DNA from: Lysobacter sp. ISL-50
Lineage (GTDB): Bacteria; Pseudomonadota; Gammaproteobacteria; Xanthomonadales; Xanthomonadaceae
Length of the DNA: 64,000 nt
NCBI RefSeq assembly: GCF_018612875.1
Contig: NZ_JAGGRI010000033.1
Coordinates: 1 to 64,000 of the forward strand
Direction: 5' to 3'
The notes under the pieces were generated by a model that worked only from the letters and a program-made list of their open reading frames with translations, was not told the DNA's origin and searched no databases. Both the position numbers and the translations under genes were made by a program. Numbering within the stretch: the stretch's first letter is position 1; every line of letters starts with the position of its first letter. This document shows, one piece after another, positions 55,548-64,000 of this stretch.

Positions 55548-56303
55548 ATGTCCCGCATCCTGGTCTTCCAACACGTCGCCGCCGAACCGCTGGGTACGCT
55601 GGACCCGCTGATCCGCCGGCGCGGCCATCGCATCCGCTTCACCAACTTCGACCGCGATCCCGAGGCGCAGCCCAACGTCGATCGCTATCGCGGTCTGATC
55701 GTGCTCGGCGGGCCGATGAACGTCGAAGACCAGGCCACGCGCACGCACCTGAAGACCGAGCTGCTGGCGATCGAACGCATGCTCGAACAAGGCAAGCCCG
55801 TGCTCGGCATCTGCCTGGGCGCGCAGTTGCTCGCGCACGTGCTCGGCGCGCCGGTGCGCAGGCACCATCAGCCCGAAATCGGCTGGTACCGGCTGCAGCC
55901 GACCGCGGCCTGCGCCGCCGATCTGGTGCTGGCGCCGCTGGCGCAGGCCGCGCCGGTGTTCCAGTGGCACCGCTACAGTTTCGAAGTCCCGCAGGGCGCG
56001 CAGCATCTGGCCCGCACCGACACCTGCGAGCAGCAGGCCTTCCGCTGGGGAGACAACGCCTACGGCTTCCAGTTCCATCTGGAGATGGACGTGCCGCTGA
56101 TCGAGCGCTGGCTGGCCAATCCGGTCTATCGCGAGGAACTGGCCGAACTGGGCCACGACACCAGCGAAGCGGCGATCCGCGCGCAGACCCTCGAGCATAT
56201 CCAGGCCATGCAAACCCGCGCGGACGCGGTGTTCAACAATTTCCTCGACCTGATCGGCCGGCCGCAGCGCAAGTTCACCCTGCCCTCGCGCGAATGGGTC
56301 TGA
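55548..56303 (+). CDS. Class I glutamine amidotransferase domain protein
   Basis: The 251-residue protein is a stand-alone class I glutamine amidotransferase resembling the GMP-synthase-like YfeJ/GAT group. It shows VLGGPMNVEDQ near 60, KPVLGICLGAQLLAHVLG with the nucleophile Cys near 90, and the catalytic His-Glu in YGFQFHLEMD near 178. It would release ammonia from glutamine or, in some relatives, cleave other gamma-glutamyl compounds; no synthase partner lies beside it. The gene is convergent with the pseudouridine synthase gene (stop codons 5 nt apart). Confidence 0.91.
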   Translation: MSRILVFQHVAAEPLGTLDPLIRRRGHRIRFTNFDRDPEAQPNVDRYRGLIVLGGPMNVEDQATRTHLKTELLAIERMLEQGKPVLGICLGAQLLAHVLGAPVRRHHQPEIGWYRLQPTAACAADLVLAPLAQAAPVFQWHRYSFEVPQGAQHLARTDTCEQQAFRWGDNAYGFQFHLEMDVPLIERWLANPVYREELAELGHDTSEAAIRAQTLEHIQAMQTRADAVFNNFLDLIGRPQRKFTLPSREWV

Positions 56304-56307
56304 GCGG

Positions 56308-57186
56308 CTACAGACTCAACCCGCTTTCGAAGCGTCGCTGCCTGCCGTCGATCGGATCGACGAAGGCCAACTCGCGCGCCAGCAGCTTCAACGGCCGCGA
56401 AAAATCGTCTTCGGCCTGCTCGGCCAGCGGATAAAAACGATCGTTGACGATCGCCGCGCCCAGCCCGGCCATGTGCACGCGCAGTTGGTGCTTGCGGCCG
56501 CTGACCGGCTCCAGCGCATAACGCCACAGGACCGCGCCGCGTTCGATCACATCGATGCGGGTTTCGCTGTTGGCCTCGCCCTCAGCCTCGCGCATCAGGA
56601 AGAACGGCTCGCCCGCGACCAGACGCGTGCGCCGCAGCAGCGGGAACTGCCATTGCGGTAGCGGCGGGGCCAGGGCTTCATAACGCTTGCGGATGCGCCG
56701 CTCGCGGAACAGCGACTGATAGGCATCGCGCGTGGCCGGATCGCGCGAGAACATCACCACACCGGCGGTGCCGCGGTCGAGCCGGTGCAAGGGCGCCAGA
56801 TCGGTCTCGCCGTAGCGCCGCTGCAGCCGCCCCAGCAAGGTTTCGGCGACGAAACCGCCGGCCGGGATCACCGGCAGGAAATGCGGCTTGTCGGCCACCA
56901 GCAGGCGTTCGTCGCGATACAGCACGCGCTCTTCGAAGGGGATGACCGGTTCGCGTTCGACTTCGCGGAAATAGCGGATCTCGATGCCGACGCGGTAAGC
57001 CTCATCGGCCGCCAGCGCATGGCCCTGCGCGTCGAGCACGCGGCCGCGGGCGAAACGCTCGCGCCAGACTTCGCGGCCGATCGCCGGAAACCGCGCGCAC
57101 AAACCATCGAGCAGGCTCGCCCACGGGCCGGGCGGCAGTTGCAGGCGGCTGGGCGCGCTGGCGGCGGGAGCATCGTGGCTGGGCAT
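56308..57186 (-). CDS. RluA-type pseudouridine synthase
   Basis: The 292-residue enzyme has the RluA catalytic motif LAPLHRLDRGTAGVVMFSRDP near residues 133-150, with the catalytic Asp in HRLDRGT. LYRDERLLVADKPHFLPVIPAG is the usual preceding block, and GRKHQLRVHMAGLGAAIVND near 240 the final one. The N-terminal 80 residues include WRERFARGRVLDAQGHAL, an S4-like segment. It isomerises uridine in rRNA or tRNA; the target base is not decidable from sequence alone. It starts at ATG 57186. Confidence 0.9.
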   Translation of the reverse strand: MPSHDAPAASAPSRLQLPPGPWASLLDGLCARFPAIGREVWRERFARGRVLDAQGHALAADEAYRVGIEIRYFREVEREPVIPFEERVLYRDERLLVADKPHFLPVIPAGGFVAETLLGRLQRRYGETDLAPLHRLDRGTAGVVMFSRDPATRDAYQSLFRERRIRKRYEALAPPLPQWQFPLLRRTRLVAGEPFFLMREAEGEANSETRIDVIERGAVLWRYALEPVSGRKHQLRVHMAGLGAAIVNDRFYPLAEQAEDDFSRPLKLLARELAFVDPIDGRQRRFESGLSL

Positions 57187-57358
57187 GCGCGCATCTTCGC
57201 CGATCGCGGGCCGAAACCGGATGCGCGGCCGGGCGAAAGCCGAATCCGTGCGGCGTTTGCGCGGTTTTGCGCGCGCGACTCGGGCCGCCCGGCCCCGAAA
57301 TCGGGCGCCGGGCCCGCCAGAAGCTTAGAATGCGCGCTGTTTTCCAGCAGGCACGCCC

Positions 57359-57916
57359 ATGGCGCCCAACGCCACCATCGTCAAGATCGAACTGCAAATC
57401 AGCGACATGGACCGGCATTACTACGCCGCCCACGCGCTCACCCTGGCCCAGCATCCGTCCGAGACCCAGCAGCGGTTGATGGTGCGCATGCTCGCCTTCG
57501 CCTTGAACGCGCACGAGCGGCTGGAGTTCGGCCCGGGGCTGAGCAGCGAGGACGAACCGGACTTGGCGCTGCGCGATTACACCGGCGATATCGAGCTGTG
57601 GATCGATGTCGGCCAGCCGGACGAGTCGCGCATCCGCAAGGCCTGCGGGCGGGCGCGGCAGGTGGTGGTGGTGAATTACGGCGGCAACGCGGCGAACATC
57701 TGGTGGGACAAGAACGTCGCGATCCTGCGCCGGCTGAAGAATCTCACCGTGATCGACATCGACGCCGCCTGCGTGGACGCGATGGCGGCGATGGTCGAGC
57801 GCAGCTTCCGCCTGGATTGCCAGATCGCCGACAGCGAAGTCGCGCTCAGCAACGACAAGGCCAGCCTCACCTTCACCCCGACCGTGCGTCAGGGCGCAGA
57901 AGCGCGAGCGGCCTGA
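57359..57916 (+). CDS. yaeQ: YaeQ family protein
   Basis: The 185-residue protein matches YaeQ throughout: MAPNATIVKIELQISDMDRHYY, LAQHPSETQQRLMVRMLAFALNAHERLEFG, the DYTGDIELWIDVGQPDE block near 80, YGGNAANIWWDKN near 112, and a closing beta region. YaeQ has a PD-(D/E)XK nuclease-like fold with unknown activity; in E. coli it was found as a suppressor of RfaH loss. It is followed after 1 nt by the flavoprotein gene, so the two are translationally linked. Confidence 0.95.
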   Translation: MAPNATIVKIELQISDMDRHYYAAHALTLAQHPSETQQRLMVRMLAFALNAHERLEFGPGLSSEDEPDLALRDYTGDIELWIDVGQPDESRIRKACGRARQVVVVNYGGNAANIWWDKNVAILRRLKNLTVIDIDAACVDAMAAMVERSFRLDCQIADSEVALSNDKASLTFTPTVRQGAEARAA

Positions 57917-57917
57917 A

Positions 57918-59105
57918 GTGGCGGAGGTCTACGACGCCGTCATCGTCGGCGGCGGCGCCGCCGGGATGATGTGCGCGCTGACCGCCGGCCGCCGCGGCCG
58001 CCGCGTGCTGCTGATCGAGCACGCCAACAAGGTCGGCAAGAAAATCCTGATGTCCGGCGGCGGCCGCTGCAATTTCACCAATACCGGCACCACGCCGGGC
58101 AATTACCTTTCGGCCAATCCGCACTTCTGCAAATCGGCGCTGGCGCGCTACACGCCGTGGGATTTCATCGCGATGGTCGAACGCCATCGCATCGCCTATC
58201 ACGAAAAAGAACTCGGCCAGTTGTTCTGCGACGAGTCGTCCAAGCTGATCGTGAAGATGCTGGTGGACGAATGCGCGGCCGCGGGCGTGCGCATCGAAAC
58301 CGGTTGTTCGATCGAACGCATCGCCCACGACGAAGGCGACAGCGGCTTTCGCCTGCACAGCGCGCGCGGCAACATCGCCACGACCTCGCTGGTGATCGCC
58401 AGCGGCGGCCTGTCGATTCCGAGCATGGGCGCGAGCGGCTTCGGCTATGAACTGGCCCGCCGCTACGGCCATAACGTGCTGCCCTTGCGCGCGGGGCTGG
58501 TGCCGTTGACGCTCAGCGGCAAGCACCAGGAACGCCTGCAGGATCTCAGCGGCGTCGCCTTGCCGGTGACCGCCCGTTGCAACGGCATCGACTTCAGCAA
58601 CCAGATGCTGATCACCCATCGCGGCGTCAGCGGCCCGGCGATCCTGCAGATTTCCTCGTACTGGCAACCCGGCGACGATCTGCGCCTGGACCTGCTGCCC
58701 GGCCGCGACGCGCTCGACTGGCTGCTGAGCCAGCAACGCGAACGGCCGGCGGCCGAACTCAAGACCGTGCTCGGCGAAACCATCGCCAAGCGTTTCGCCC
58801 AGCGCCTGTGCGAAGTGTGGCTGAGCAACAAGCCGATGAAGCAGTACAACCTGCCCGAGCTCAAGCAGATCGCCGCGACGCTGTCGTCGTGGCCGTTGAT
58901 CGCGAGCGGCACCGAGGGGTATCGCACCGCCGAGGTCACCCTGGGCGGCGTGGATACCGACGAAGTCTCGTCCAGCACGATGCAATCCAAGCGCGTGCCC
59001 GGGCTGTATTTCATCGGCGAGGTGATCGACGTGACCGGCTGGCTGGGCGGCTATAACTTCCAGTGGGCCTGGGCGTCGGGGCATGCGGCGGGGTTGGCGG
59101 TTTAG
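57918..59105 (+). CDS. HI0933/YhiN-type FAD-dependent oxidoreductase
   Basis: The 395-residue flavoprotein begins at GTG 57918, one nucleotide after the yaeQ stop. It has the dinucleotide motif VIVGGGAAGMMCALTAGRRG, the family-specific KKILMSGGGRCNFTN near 50, SSKLIVKML, and a second FAD-binding end VPGLYFIGEVIDVTGWLGGYNFQWAWASG near 360-390 (fragments). The length is typical. The reaction of this group is unknown; a role as a reductase is generally assumed. Coupling with yaeQ suggests shared expression. Confidence 0.93.
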   Translation: MAEVYDAVIVGGGAAGMMCALTAGRRGRRVLLIEHANKVGKKILMSGGGRCNFTNTGTTPGNYLSANPHFCKSALARYTPWDFIAMVERHRIAYHEKELGQLFCDESSKLIVKMLVDECAAAGVRIETGCSIERIAHDEGDSGFRLHSARGNIATTSLVIASGGLSIPSMGASGFGYELARRYGHNVLPLRAGLVPLTLSGKHQERLQDLSGVALPVTARCNGIDFSNQMLITHRGVSGPAILQISSYWQPGDDLRLDLLPGRDALDWLLSQQRERPAAELKTVLGETIAKRFAQRLCEVWLSNKPMKQYNLPELKQIAATLSSWPLIASGTEGYRTAEVTLGGVDTDEVSSSTMQSKRVPGLYFIGEVIDVTGWLGGYNFQWAWASGHAAGLAV

Positions 59106-59165
59106 AGGCGAGGCGCGGTGGCGGGCGTTGTTCCTGCCGCCGGCTTCTGCCTTGGCCCCTTTTGC

Positions 59166-59525
59166 TCGTCATTCCCGCGAAGGCGGGAATCCAGAGACTT
59201 CAGCGCCACCTCTCCAGTCCGTCATTCCCGCGCGAGAATCCAGCGACTTCAAACGTTCTCGCACGAAAGGCCCTGGATTCCCGCGTTCGCGGGAATGACG
59301 ATAGGTAAGAATGCGCGAGTCTGGTTGTTGCGATAGAGACATCAGCGTCTTCCCCCCAGATCGTCATTCCCGCGAAGGCGGGAATCCAGAGACTTCAGAG
59401 CCATCCTTCCAGGTCGTCATTCCCGCGAACGCGGGCTCCGCTTTACTTCGGCGGAGCCGAACATCCAGCGACTTCAAGCGTTCTCGCACGAAAGGCCCTG
59501 GATTCCCGCGTTCGCGGGAATGACG
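59166..59525. repeat. Array of six CATTCCCGCG half elements (family B)
   Basis: Six half elements fill the gap: 59167-59200 (plus), 59220-59245 (truncated), 59270-59300 (inverted), 59362-59395 (plus), 59415-59443 (plus, with GGGCTCCGCTTTACTTCGG inserted) and 59497-59525 (inverted). The block is therefore a near-duplicate of one full element plus rearranged partial copies. The 540-bp gap has no gene. Confidence 0.88.
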
Positions 59526-59645
59526 GCCTTGAAAGAATGTCGCGCGCCTGCCCGGAAACCGCGTAAGCCGCGACCACGGAGGCGACCCGAAGTGCGGATC
59601 ACGGGCCGTAGCCGCCAGGCCACACCAGCCGCGCGACTCCCGCGA

Positions 59646-61004
59646 TCAACCCTCCAACACCGCCTCGCCGAACAAATCGTGTTCGTCGCTGCCCATGATC
59701 TCCACATCCACGAACTGCCCCACGCGCAGTCCCGCGTCCAGGCCGTTCTGGATCTGCACCAGGCCGTCGATCTCCGGCGCGTCGGCCATCGAGCGCGCGA
59801 TCGCCAGGTCGCCGTCGATCGCATCGACGATGCAGCGCTGCACGCCGCCGATCTTGGCTTCGAGCTTGTTCGCGGAAATCTCCGCCTGACGCTCCATGAA
59901 ACGCGCCAGGCGGTCCTGCTTGATGTCTTCGTCCACCGGATCGGGAAGATCGTTGGCCTTGGCGCCGTCCACCGGCGAATAGGCGAACGCGCCGACGCGG
60001 TCGAGCTGGGCTTCGTCGAGGAAATCCAGCAGTTCCTCGAATTCGGCCTCGGTCTCGCCCGGGAAGCCGACGATGAAGGTGCTGCGGATCGCGATGTCCG
60101 GCGCGATCGAGCGCCAGCGCTGGATGCGCTCCAGGGTCTTATCGACCGCGCCCGGGCGCTTCATCAGCTTGAGCACGCGCGGGCTGGCGTGCTGGAACGG
60201 AATGTCCAGGTACGGCAGCAGTTTGCCTTCCGCCATCAGCGGAATGATCTCGTCCACGTGCGGATACGGATACACGTAGTGCAGGCGCGTCCAGATGCCC
60301 AGTTCGCTCAGGCCTTCGCACAACGCCTTCATCCGCGTCTGGTACGACTTGCCGCGCCATTCGCGCTCGGCGTACTTGACGTCCACGCCGTAGGCCGAGG
60401 TGTCCTGCGAGATCACCAGCAGTTCCTTGACCCCGCCCATCGCCAGTTTCTCGGCTTCGCGCAGCACATCGTCCACCGGCCGCGAAACCAGGTCGCCGCG
60501 CATCGACGGGATGATGCAGAAACTGCAGCGGTGATTGCAGCCTTCGGAAATCTTCAGATAGGCGTAATGCTTGGGCGTGAGCTTGACGCCGATGCCGTCG
60601 TCGCGCCGCGGCACCAGATCCAGGAACGGATCGTGCTTGGGCGGAAGCGCCGCGTGCACCGCGCTCATCACGCTGCCGTAGTCCTGCGGGCCGCTGATCG
60701 ACAGCACGCCCGGGTGCGCTTCGCGGATCAGTTCCGAGCGCTTGCCCAGGCAGCCGGTGACGATGACCTTGCCGTTCTCGGCGATCGCCTCGCCGATCGC
60801 GTCCAGCGATTCGGTCACCGCCGAATCGATGAAGCCGCAGGTGTTGACCACGACCACGTCGGCATCGTCGTAGGTCTGGACGATGTCGTAGCCCTCCACG
60901 CGCAGCTGGGTGAGGATGCGTTCGGAATCGACCAGGGCCTTGGGACAGCCCAGGCTGACGAAACCGACTTTGGGATTGGCTGGCGAGACGCTGGCGGAAG
61001 ACAT
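59646..61004 (-). CDS. rimO: Ribosomal protein S12 methylthiotransferase RimO
   Basis: The 452-residue radical-SAM enzyme adds a methylthio group to Asp89 of S12. It has the three N-terminal cluster Cys ([11 protein letters not shown] near 19, [10 protein letters not shown] near 55, [10 protein letters not shown] near 88), the radical-SAM motif [17 protein letters not shown] near 153-165, and [21 protein letters not shown]-terminal TRAM-like domain closes it ([34 protein letters not shown]). The length and IIPSMRG motif match RimO rather than MiaB. Confidence 0.96.
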   Translation of the reverse strand: MSSASVSPANPKVGFVSLGCPKALVDSERILTQLRVEGYDIVQTYDDADVVVVNTCGFIDSAVTESLDAIGEAIAENGKVIVTGCLGKRSELIREAHPGVLSISGPQDYGSVMSAVHAALPPKHDPFLDLVPRRDDGIGVKLTPKHYAYLKISEGCNHRCSFCIIPSMRGDLVSRPVDDVLREAEKLAMGGVKELLVISQDTSAYGVDVKYAEREWRGKSYQTRMKALCEGLSELGIWTRLHYVYPYPHVDEIIPLMAEGKLLPYLDIPFQHASPRVLKLMKRPGAVDKTLERIQRWRSIAPDIAIRSTFIVGFPGETEAEFEELLDFLDEAQLDRVGAFAYSPVDGAKANDLPDPVDEDIKQDRLARFMERQAEISANKLEAKIGGVQRCIVDAIDGDLAIARSMADAPEIDGLVQIQNGLDAGLRVGQFVDVEIMGSDEHDLFGEAVLEG

Positions 61005-61139
61005 GCGGGAGAAGACCTGAACGAGAGAATCCGGGCGCGGACGGCGATCCGGAAGCCGCTAAGCGGCCGGGGGCGCGAATTATAGCCTCCGGGGCTAAAC
61101 TGGCCTCGATTCAAGGTTCATTCGCAACTGGAGCGGCTC

Positions 61140-61814
61140 ATGGCTCATTGGATTGATCTGGACACCCCCGTCGGCCCGGTTCAGGCCTGGCGGGCCGATC
61201 CGGCCGGCATTCCGCGCGGCGGGCTGGTCGTCATTCAAGAGATTTTCGGGGTCAATTCGCATATCCGCGACGTGACCGAGCGTTTCGCCCAGGCCGGCTA
61301 CGTGGCGCTGGCGCCGGCCTTGTTCGACCCGGTCGAGCGCGGGGTCGAGCTGGGCTACGACCAGTCGGCGGCCGCGCGCGGGGGCGAACTGCGCAACGCG
61401 ATCGGTTTCGATCGCGCCATGCAGATCGTCGCCAGCGCCGCGAACCTGCTGCAGGTCGAGGGCCTGCGCACCGGCGCGGTCGGCTACTGCTGGGGCGGCT
61501 CGCTGGCGTTCTTGGCCAATACCCGCCTGGATCTGCCGGCGGTCAGCTACTACGGCGCGCGCACCCTGCCCTTTCTCGACGAACCGACCCGCGCGCCGGT
61601 GCGCGCGCCGATCATGTTCCACTTCGGCCGTCACGACGGCAGCATTGCGCCGGAAGCGATCGAACAACATCGCCAGGCGCTGCCGGCCGCGCCGATCCAT
61701 CTGTACGACGCCGGCCACGGCTTCAACTGCGAGCTGCGCGCCGACCACGACCCGGCCAGCGCCGCGCTGGCCTGGACCCGCACCCTGGATTTCCTCGCGG
61801 ACAGTCTGAAATGA
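61140..61814 (+). CDS. Dienelactone hydrolase family protein
   Basis: The 224-residue alpha/beta hydrolase has the DLH layout: VVIQEIFGVNSHIRDVTERFA near 32, the nucleophile elbow GYCWGGSLAF with Cys near 116, FHFGRHDGSIAPE with the acid near 161, and the catalytic His in YDAGHGFNC near 193. Carboxymethylenebutenolidases open dienelactones in chlorocatechol pathways; genome-encoded relatives often have other esters as substrates. The stop overlaps the HIT gene start (ATGA). The block DLH-HIT-pxpB-pxpC is probably one transcript. Confidence 0.92.
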   Translation: MAHWIDLDTPVGPVQAWRADPAGIPRGGLVVIQEIFGVNSHIRDVTERFAQAGYVALAPALFDPVERGVELGYDQSAAARGGELRNAIGFDRAMQIVASAANLLQVEGLRTGAVGYCWGGSLAFLANTRLDLPAVSYYGARTLPFLDEPTRAPVRAPIMFHFGRHDGSIAPEAIEQHRQALPAAPIHLYDAGHGFNCELRADHDPASAALAWTRTLDFLADSLK

Positions 61815-62221
61815 ACCCCTGGCACCTGCATCCGCAACTCGCCGACGACACCCATCCGATCGCCCAGTTCGAGTTGAGCGAATTGCGCCTGATGGACGAC
61901 GCCAATCATCCCTGGCTGATCCTGGTGCCGCGGGTGGACGGCGCGGTCGAGCTGATCGACCTCAGCGACGCCCAGCAACTCGCCCTGACCGGCGAAATCG
62001 CCCGTGCCAGCCGCGCGCTGCAGGCGCAGTTCGCGCCGCACAAGCTCAACATCGCCGCGCTCGGCAATCTGGTGCCGCAGTTGCACGTGCACGTGATCGC
62101 CCGCTATCGCGAAGACATCGCCTGGCCGCGTCCGGTCTGGGGCATGGCCACCGCGCAACCGTATTCGCCCGACCTGCTGGTGCAACGCATCCGCCGCCTG
62201 CAGGACGCGCTGGCGGCGTGA
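61811..62221 (+). CDS. HIT domain protein
   Basis: The 136-residue protein contains the histidine-triad active site LVPQLHVHVIARYRED near residue 84-97 and the preceding FAPHKLNIAALGNL. HIT proteins hydrolyse nucleotide conjugates such as AMP-lysine or diadenosine compounds; here the motif is HVHVIARY, giving two of the usual three His plus an Ala-Arg pair, so activity may differ from standard Hint. Its start overlaps the dienelactone hydrolase stop and its stop overlaps the GTG of pxpB. Confidence 0.9.
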   Translation: MNPWHLHPQLADDTHPIAQFELSELRLMDDANHPWLILVPRVDGAVELIDLSDAQQLALTGEIARASRALQAQFAPHKLNIAALGNLVPQLHVHVIARYREDIAWPRPVWGMATAQPYSPDLLVQRIRRLQDALAA

Positions 62222-62934
62222 ACGCGGGCCGCCCGGCCGCGTCGGACGCGGCGATCGAATTCGAAGCCCTCGCCGACGACGCCTGGCTGCTGCGACTGGG
62301 CCGCGTCATCGACGACGAACTCAACGCGCGCGTGCATGCGCTGGCGGCGCGGCTGCGCCTGCACGCGCCGCCGTGGTTGCGCGACGTGGTCCCGGCCTAC
62401 GCCAGCCTCGCGGTGTTTTTCGACCCCTTCGCCATCGACGCCGCCGATGCGCGCGCGTGGTTGCGGGCACGATGCGAACACGCATCCGCTGTCGCGCCCT
62501 CGCCGGCCGCGCGCACGATCGAAATCCCGGTCGCCTACGGCGGCGAATTCGGTCCGGACCTGCACGACAGCGCGGCCGAACTCGGGGTGTCGCCGCAAGC
62601 CTTGATCGCGCGCCACAGCGAGCGCGACTACACGGTGGCGATGATCGGCTTCGCCCCGGGATTTCCCTATCTGTCCGGGCTCGATCCGGAACTGGCGCTG
62701 CCGCGACTGGCGACCCCGCGCACCGCGGTCGCCGCCGGCAGCGTCGCCATCGGTGGCGCCCAGACCGGCATCTACCCGCGGCCCGGTCCCGGCGGCTGGC
62801 GCCTGCTCGGACGCACGCCGCTGTGTCTGTTCGATACCGCGCGCGATGCGCCCAGCCTGTTGCAGCCCGGCGACCGCGTGCGCTTTCGCCCCATCGACGC
62901 GCTGGAATTCGCGCGCTTGCAGGCGGCGCCGTGA
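62218..62934 (+). CDS. pxpB: 5-oxoprolinase subunit PxpB
   Basis: The 238-residue protein begins with GTG 62218, overlapping the HIT stop. It matches the allophanate hydrolase subunit 1 (KipI-like) fold: IEIPVAYGGEFGPDLH near 100, MIGFAPGFPYLSGLDP near 140, and GGAQTGIYPRPGPGGWRLLGRTP near 180. With PxpA and PxpC it forms the ATP-dependent enzyme that converts 5-oxoproline to glutamate. No pxpA is visible before the window ends. Stop and pxpC start overlap by GTGA. Confidence 0.94.
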   Translation: MNAGRPAASDAAIEFEALADDAWLLRLGRVIDDELNARVHALAARLRLHAPPWLRDVVPAYASLAVFFDPFAIDAADARAWLRARCEHASAVAPSPAARTIEIPVAYGGEFGPDLHDSAAELGVSPQALIARHSERDYTVAMIGFAPGFPYLSGLDPELALPRLATPRTAVAAGSVAIGGAQTGIYPRPGPGGWRLLGRTPLCLFDTARDAPSLLQPGDRVRFRPIDALEFARLQAAP

Positions 62935-63917
62935 GCGCCGCGGATTCGCCCGACTCGCGCTGCGATATCGAGGTCGTCGCGCCCGGCCCGCTCAGCCATG
63001 TGCAGGATCTGGGTCGCGACGGCTGGCGTCATCTGGGCATCTGCCGCGGCGGCGCGCTCGACCCGGCCTGCGCCGCGCTCGCCAACGCCCTGGTCGGCAA
63101 TCGCGACGACGACGCGGTGCTGGAATTCACCCTGCAAGGCCCGAGCCTGCGCCTGCCGCGGCCGCTGCGCATCGCCTTGATGGGCGCGGTCTGCGAAGCG
63201 CGCTTCGAAGGCCAGTGGCTGCCGCCGGCGCGGCCGATCGACCTGCCGGCCGGCGTGCTGAGCCTGGGCGGCATGCGCAGCGGCGTGCGCGGCTGGCTCG
63301 CGGTGCGAGGCGGCCTGGACACGCCGCGCGTGCTCGGCAGCCGCGCCACCGATCTGCGCGGCGGCTTCGGCGGCATCGACGGGCGCGCGCTGCGCGGCGG
63401 CGACCGCCTGCCGGTCGGCGCGCATGGCGCAATCGAGACGTCGCGGCCGCGCGTGCCCGGCTGGTGGATCGATCCCGACTTCAACCACGACCCGCACGCG
63501 CCGATCCGCTACCTCGCCAGCGAGGCGCCGGCGTTGCGCGACATCGCCGCGCAGTTGAGCCGACAGACATGGCGCGTCAACGCCGCGAGCAATCGCCAGG
63601 GCCTGCGCCTGGACGGCGACGCGCTGCAGGCGCCGCAGGCCGGCGCGCTGTCGGAACCGGTCGCGCCGGGAACGATCCAGTTGCCTGCCGACGGACGGCC
63701 GATCGTGCTGTTGGCCGACGCGCAAACTGTCGGCGGCTACGCGCGCCTGGGTCATGTCATCGCCGCCGATCTGCCGCGTCTGGCGCAGGCGCGGCCGAAC
63801 GCCGAATTGCGCTTTCTTCGTTGCGATGCGGCGCAGGCCGCGGCGGCCGCGCGCAAGGCGCGGGCGGAATGGGCGCGGCTGAAGCTGGCCATCGAGGCAC
63901 GCTTAAAGCGCCAGTAG
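62931..63917 (+). CDS. pxpC: 5-oxoprolinase subunit PxpC
   Basis: The 328-residue product starts at GTG 62931 inside the GTGA overlap. It has the carboxyltransferase-like fold of KipA/PxpC: VVAPGPLSHVQDLGRDGWRHLGICRGGALDP near 15-45 (fragments), GNRDDDAVLEFTLQGP near 55, RGWLAVRGGLDTPRVLGSRATDLRGGFGG near 120-148, and DGRPIVLLADAQTVGGYARLGHV near 260. It is the third structural subunit of 5-oxoprolinase. The C-terminus is Ala/Arg-rich. The last 83 bp of the window show no clear gene; pxpA may lie beyond. Confidence 0.94.
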   Translation: MSAADSPDSRCDIEVVAPGPLSHVQDLGRDGWRHLGICRGGALDPACAALANALVGNRDDDAVLEFTLQGPSLRLPRPLRIALMGAVCEARFEGQWLPPARPIDLPAGVLSLGGMRSGVRGWLAVRGGLDTPRVLGSRATDLRGGFGGIDGRALRGGDRLPVGAHGAIETSRPRVPGWWIDPDFNHDPHAPIRYLASEAPALRDIAAQLSRQTWRVNAASNRQGLRLDGDALQAPQAGALSEPVAPGTIQLPADGRPIVLLADAQTVGGYARLGHVIAADLPRLAQARPNAELRFLRCDAAQAAAAARKARAEWARLKLAIEARLKRQ

Positions 63918-64000
63918 CCCGGCGGGGTGCGAAGCCACGTTCGCCGTCTGGCTGAATGCGAGCCATGGACCGCGATCCGCGAGCGGCCATTGCCCTGATC

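Noticed and set aside
59166-59525. Possible CRISPR array
   Set aside because: Units are palindromic, unequally spaced and in both orientations, with no unique spacers and no cas genes.
62373-62930. Upstream extension of PxpC
   Set aside because: It overlaps pxpB in another frame; the GTGA junction and conserved PxpC start mark 62931.
63757-63990. Small minus-strand frame at the window end
   Set aside because: Mostly antisense to pxpC, no RBS or motif seen; the final 83 bp are left unassigned.

Overview
The window is GC-rich chromosomal DNA of a gammaproteobacterium in the Xanthomonadaceae. A Lysobacter-like species fits best, judging by codon use, a TonB-dependent receptor of the Xanthomonad type, many periplasmic peptidases and dense dispersed intergenic palindromes. 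That placement is inference, since the window has no rRNA marker. About 63 protein genes are supported. I see no tRNA, rRNA, CRISPR array, prophage or insertion sequence.

Layout. 0-7 kb: tex (minus), fpr with a secreted TlpA-type thioredoxin protein, then a divergent pair of a membrane LytTR regulator and an acyltransferase-3 protein. 7-13.2 kb (minus): glutathione peroxidase, TonB-dependent receptor, secreted amidohydrolase, glyoxalase-fold protein. 13.5-21.5 kb (plus): periplasmic Dcp-type M3 peptidase, an atypical response regulator without the phosphoacceptor Asp, a 1105-residue trimeric autotransporter adhesin with exact 105-residue repeats, and a sirtuin. 21.7-31.3 kb: glycerophosphodiesterase, an orphan 102-residue protein, an APC-family permease, cfa, a DUF3298-type lipoprotein, rluF, a mini-GNAT protein, a very basic histone-H1-like protein and a 63-residue protein. 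31.4-35 kb (minus): rhomboid protease, POT peptide transporter, a decayed gene and a glutathione S-transferase. 35.2-40.6 kb (plus): lipoprotein plus M14 carboxypeptidase, lipoprotein plus EEP-family nuclease/phosphatase (ATGA overlap), and a phytase-like esterase. 40.8-52.8 kb (mostly minus): YdeI-like protein with an H1-like tail, ThpR, an HEAQH putative metalloprotein, a coupled SRPBCC-AraC pair, uup, a cysteine-rich orphan, selO, a second GST, a YbjJ-like MFS carrier and a DeoR-type regulator; a 38-residue Lys-rich protein lies on plus. 53-64 kb: DEAD-box helicase with a long leader, glutamine amidotransferase, pseudouridine synthase, yaeQ with a YhiN-type flavoprotein, rimO, and a tightly overlapping block of dienelactone hydrolase, HIT protein, pxpB and pxpC.

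Most genes are housekeeping or envelope functions. The intergenic DNA is unusual: at least five families of palindromic repeats recur in nearly every larger gap (GGGAATC/GGGACTC heptamers; CATTCCCGCG elements; GGGAGGGCTTCAGGCCC elements; CCCCCTTTGAAAAAGGGGG elements; CTTCTCCCGC elements). The most interesting protein-level signal is the regulator plus repetitive adhesin pair at 15.8-20.4 kb, which sits behind an AT-rich control region.
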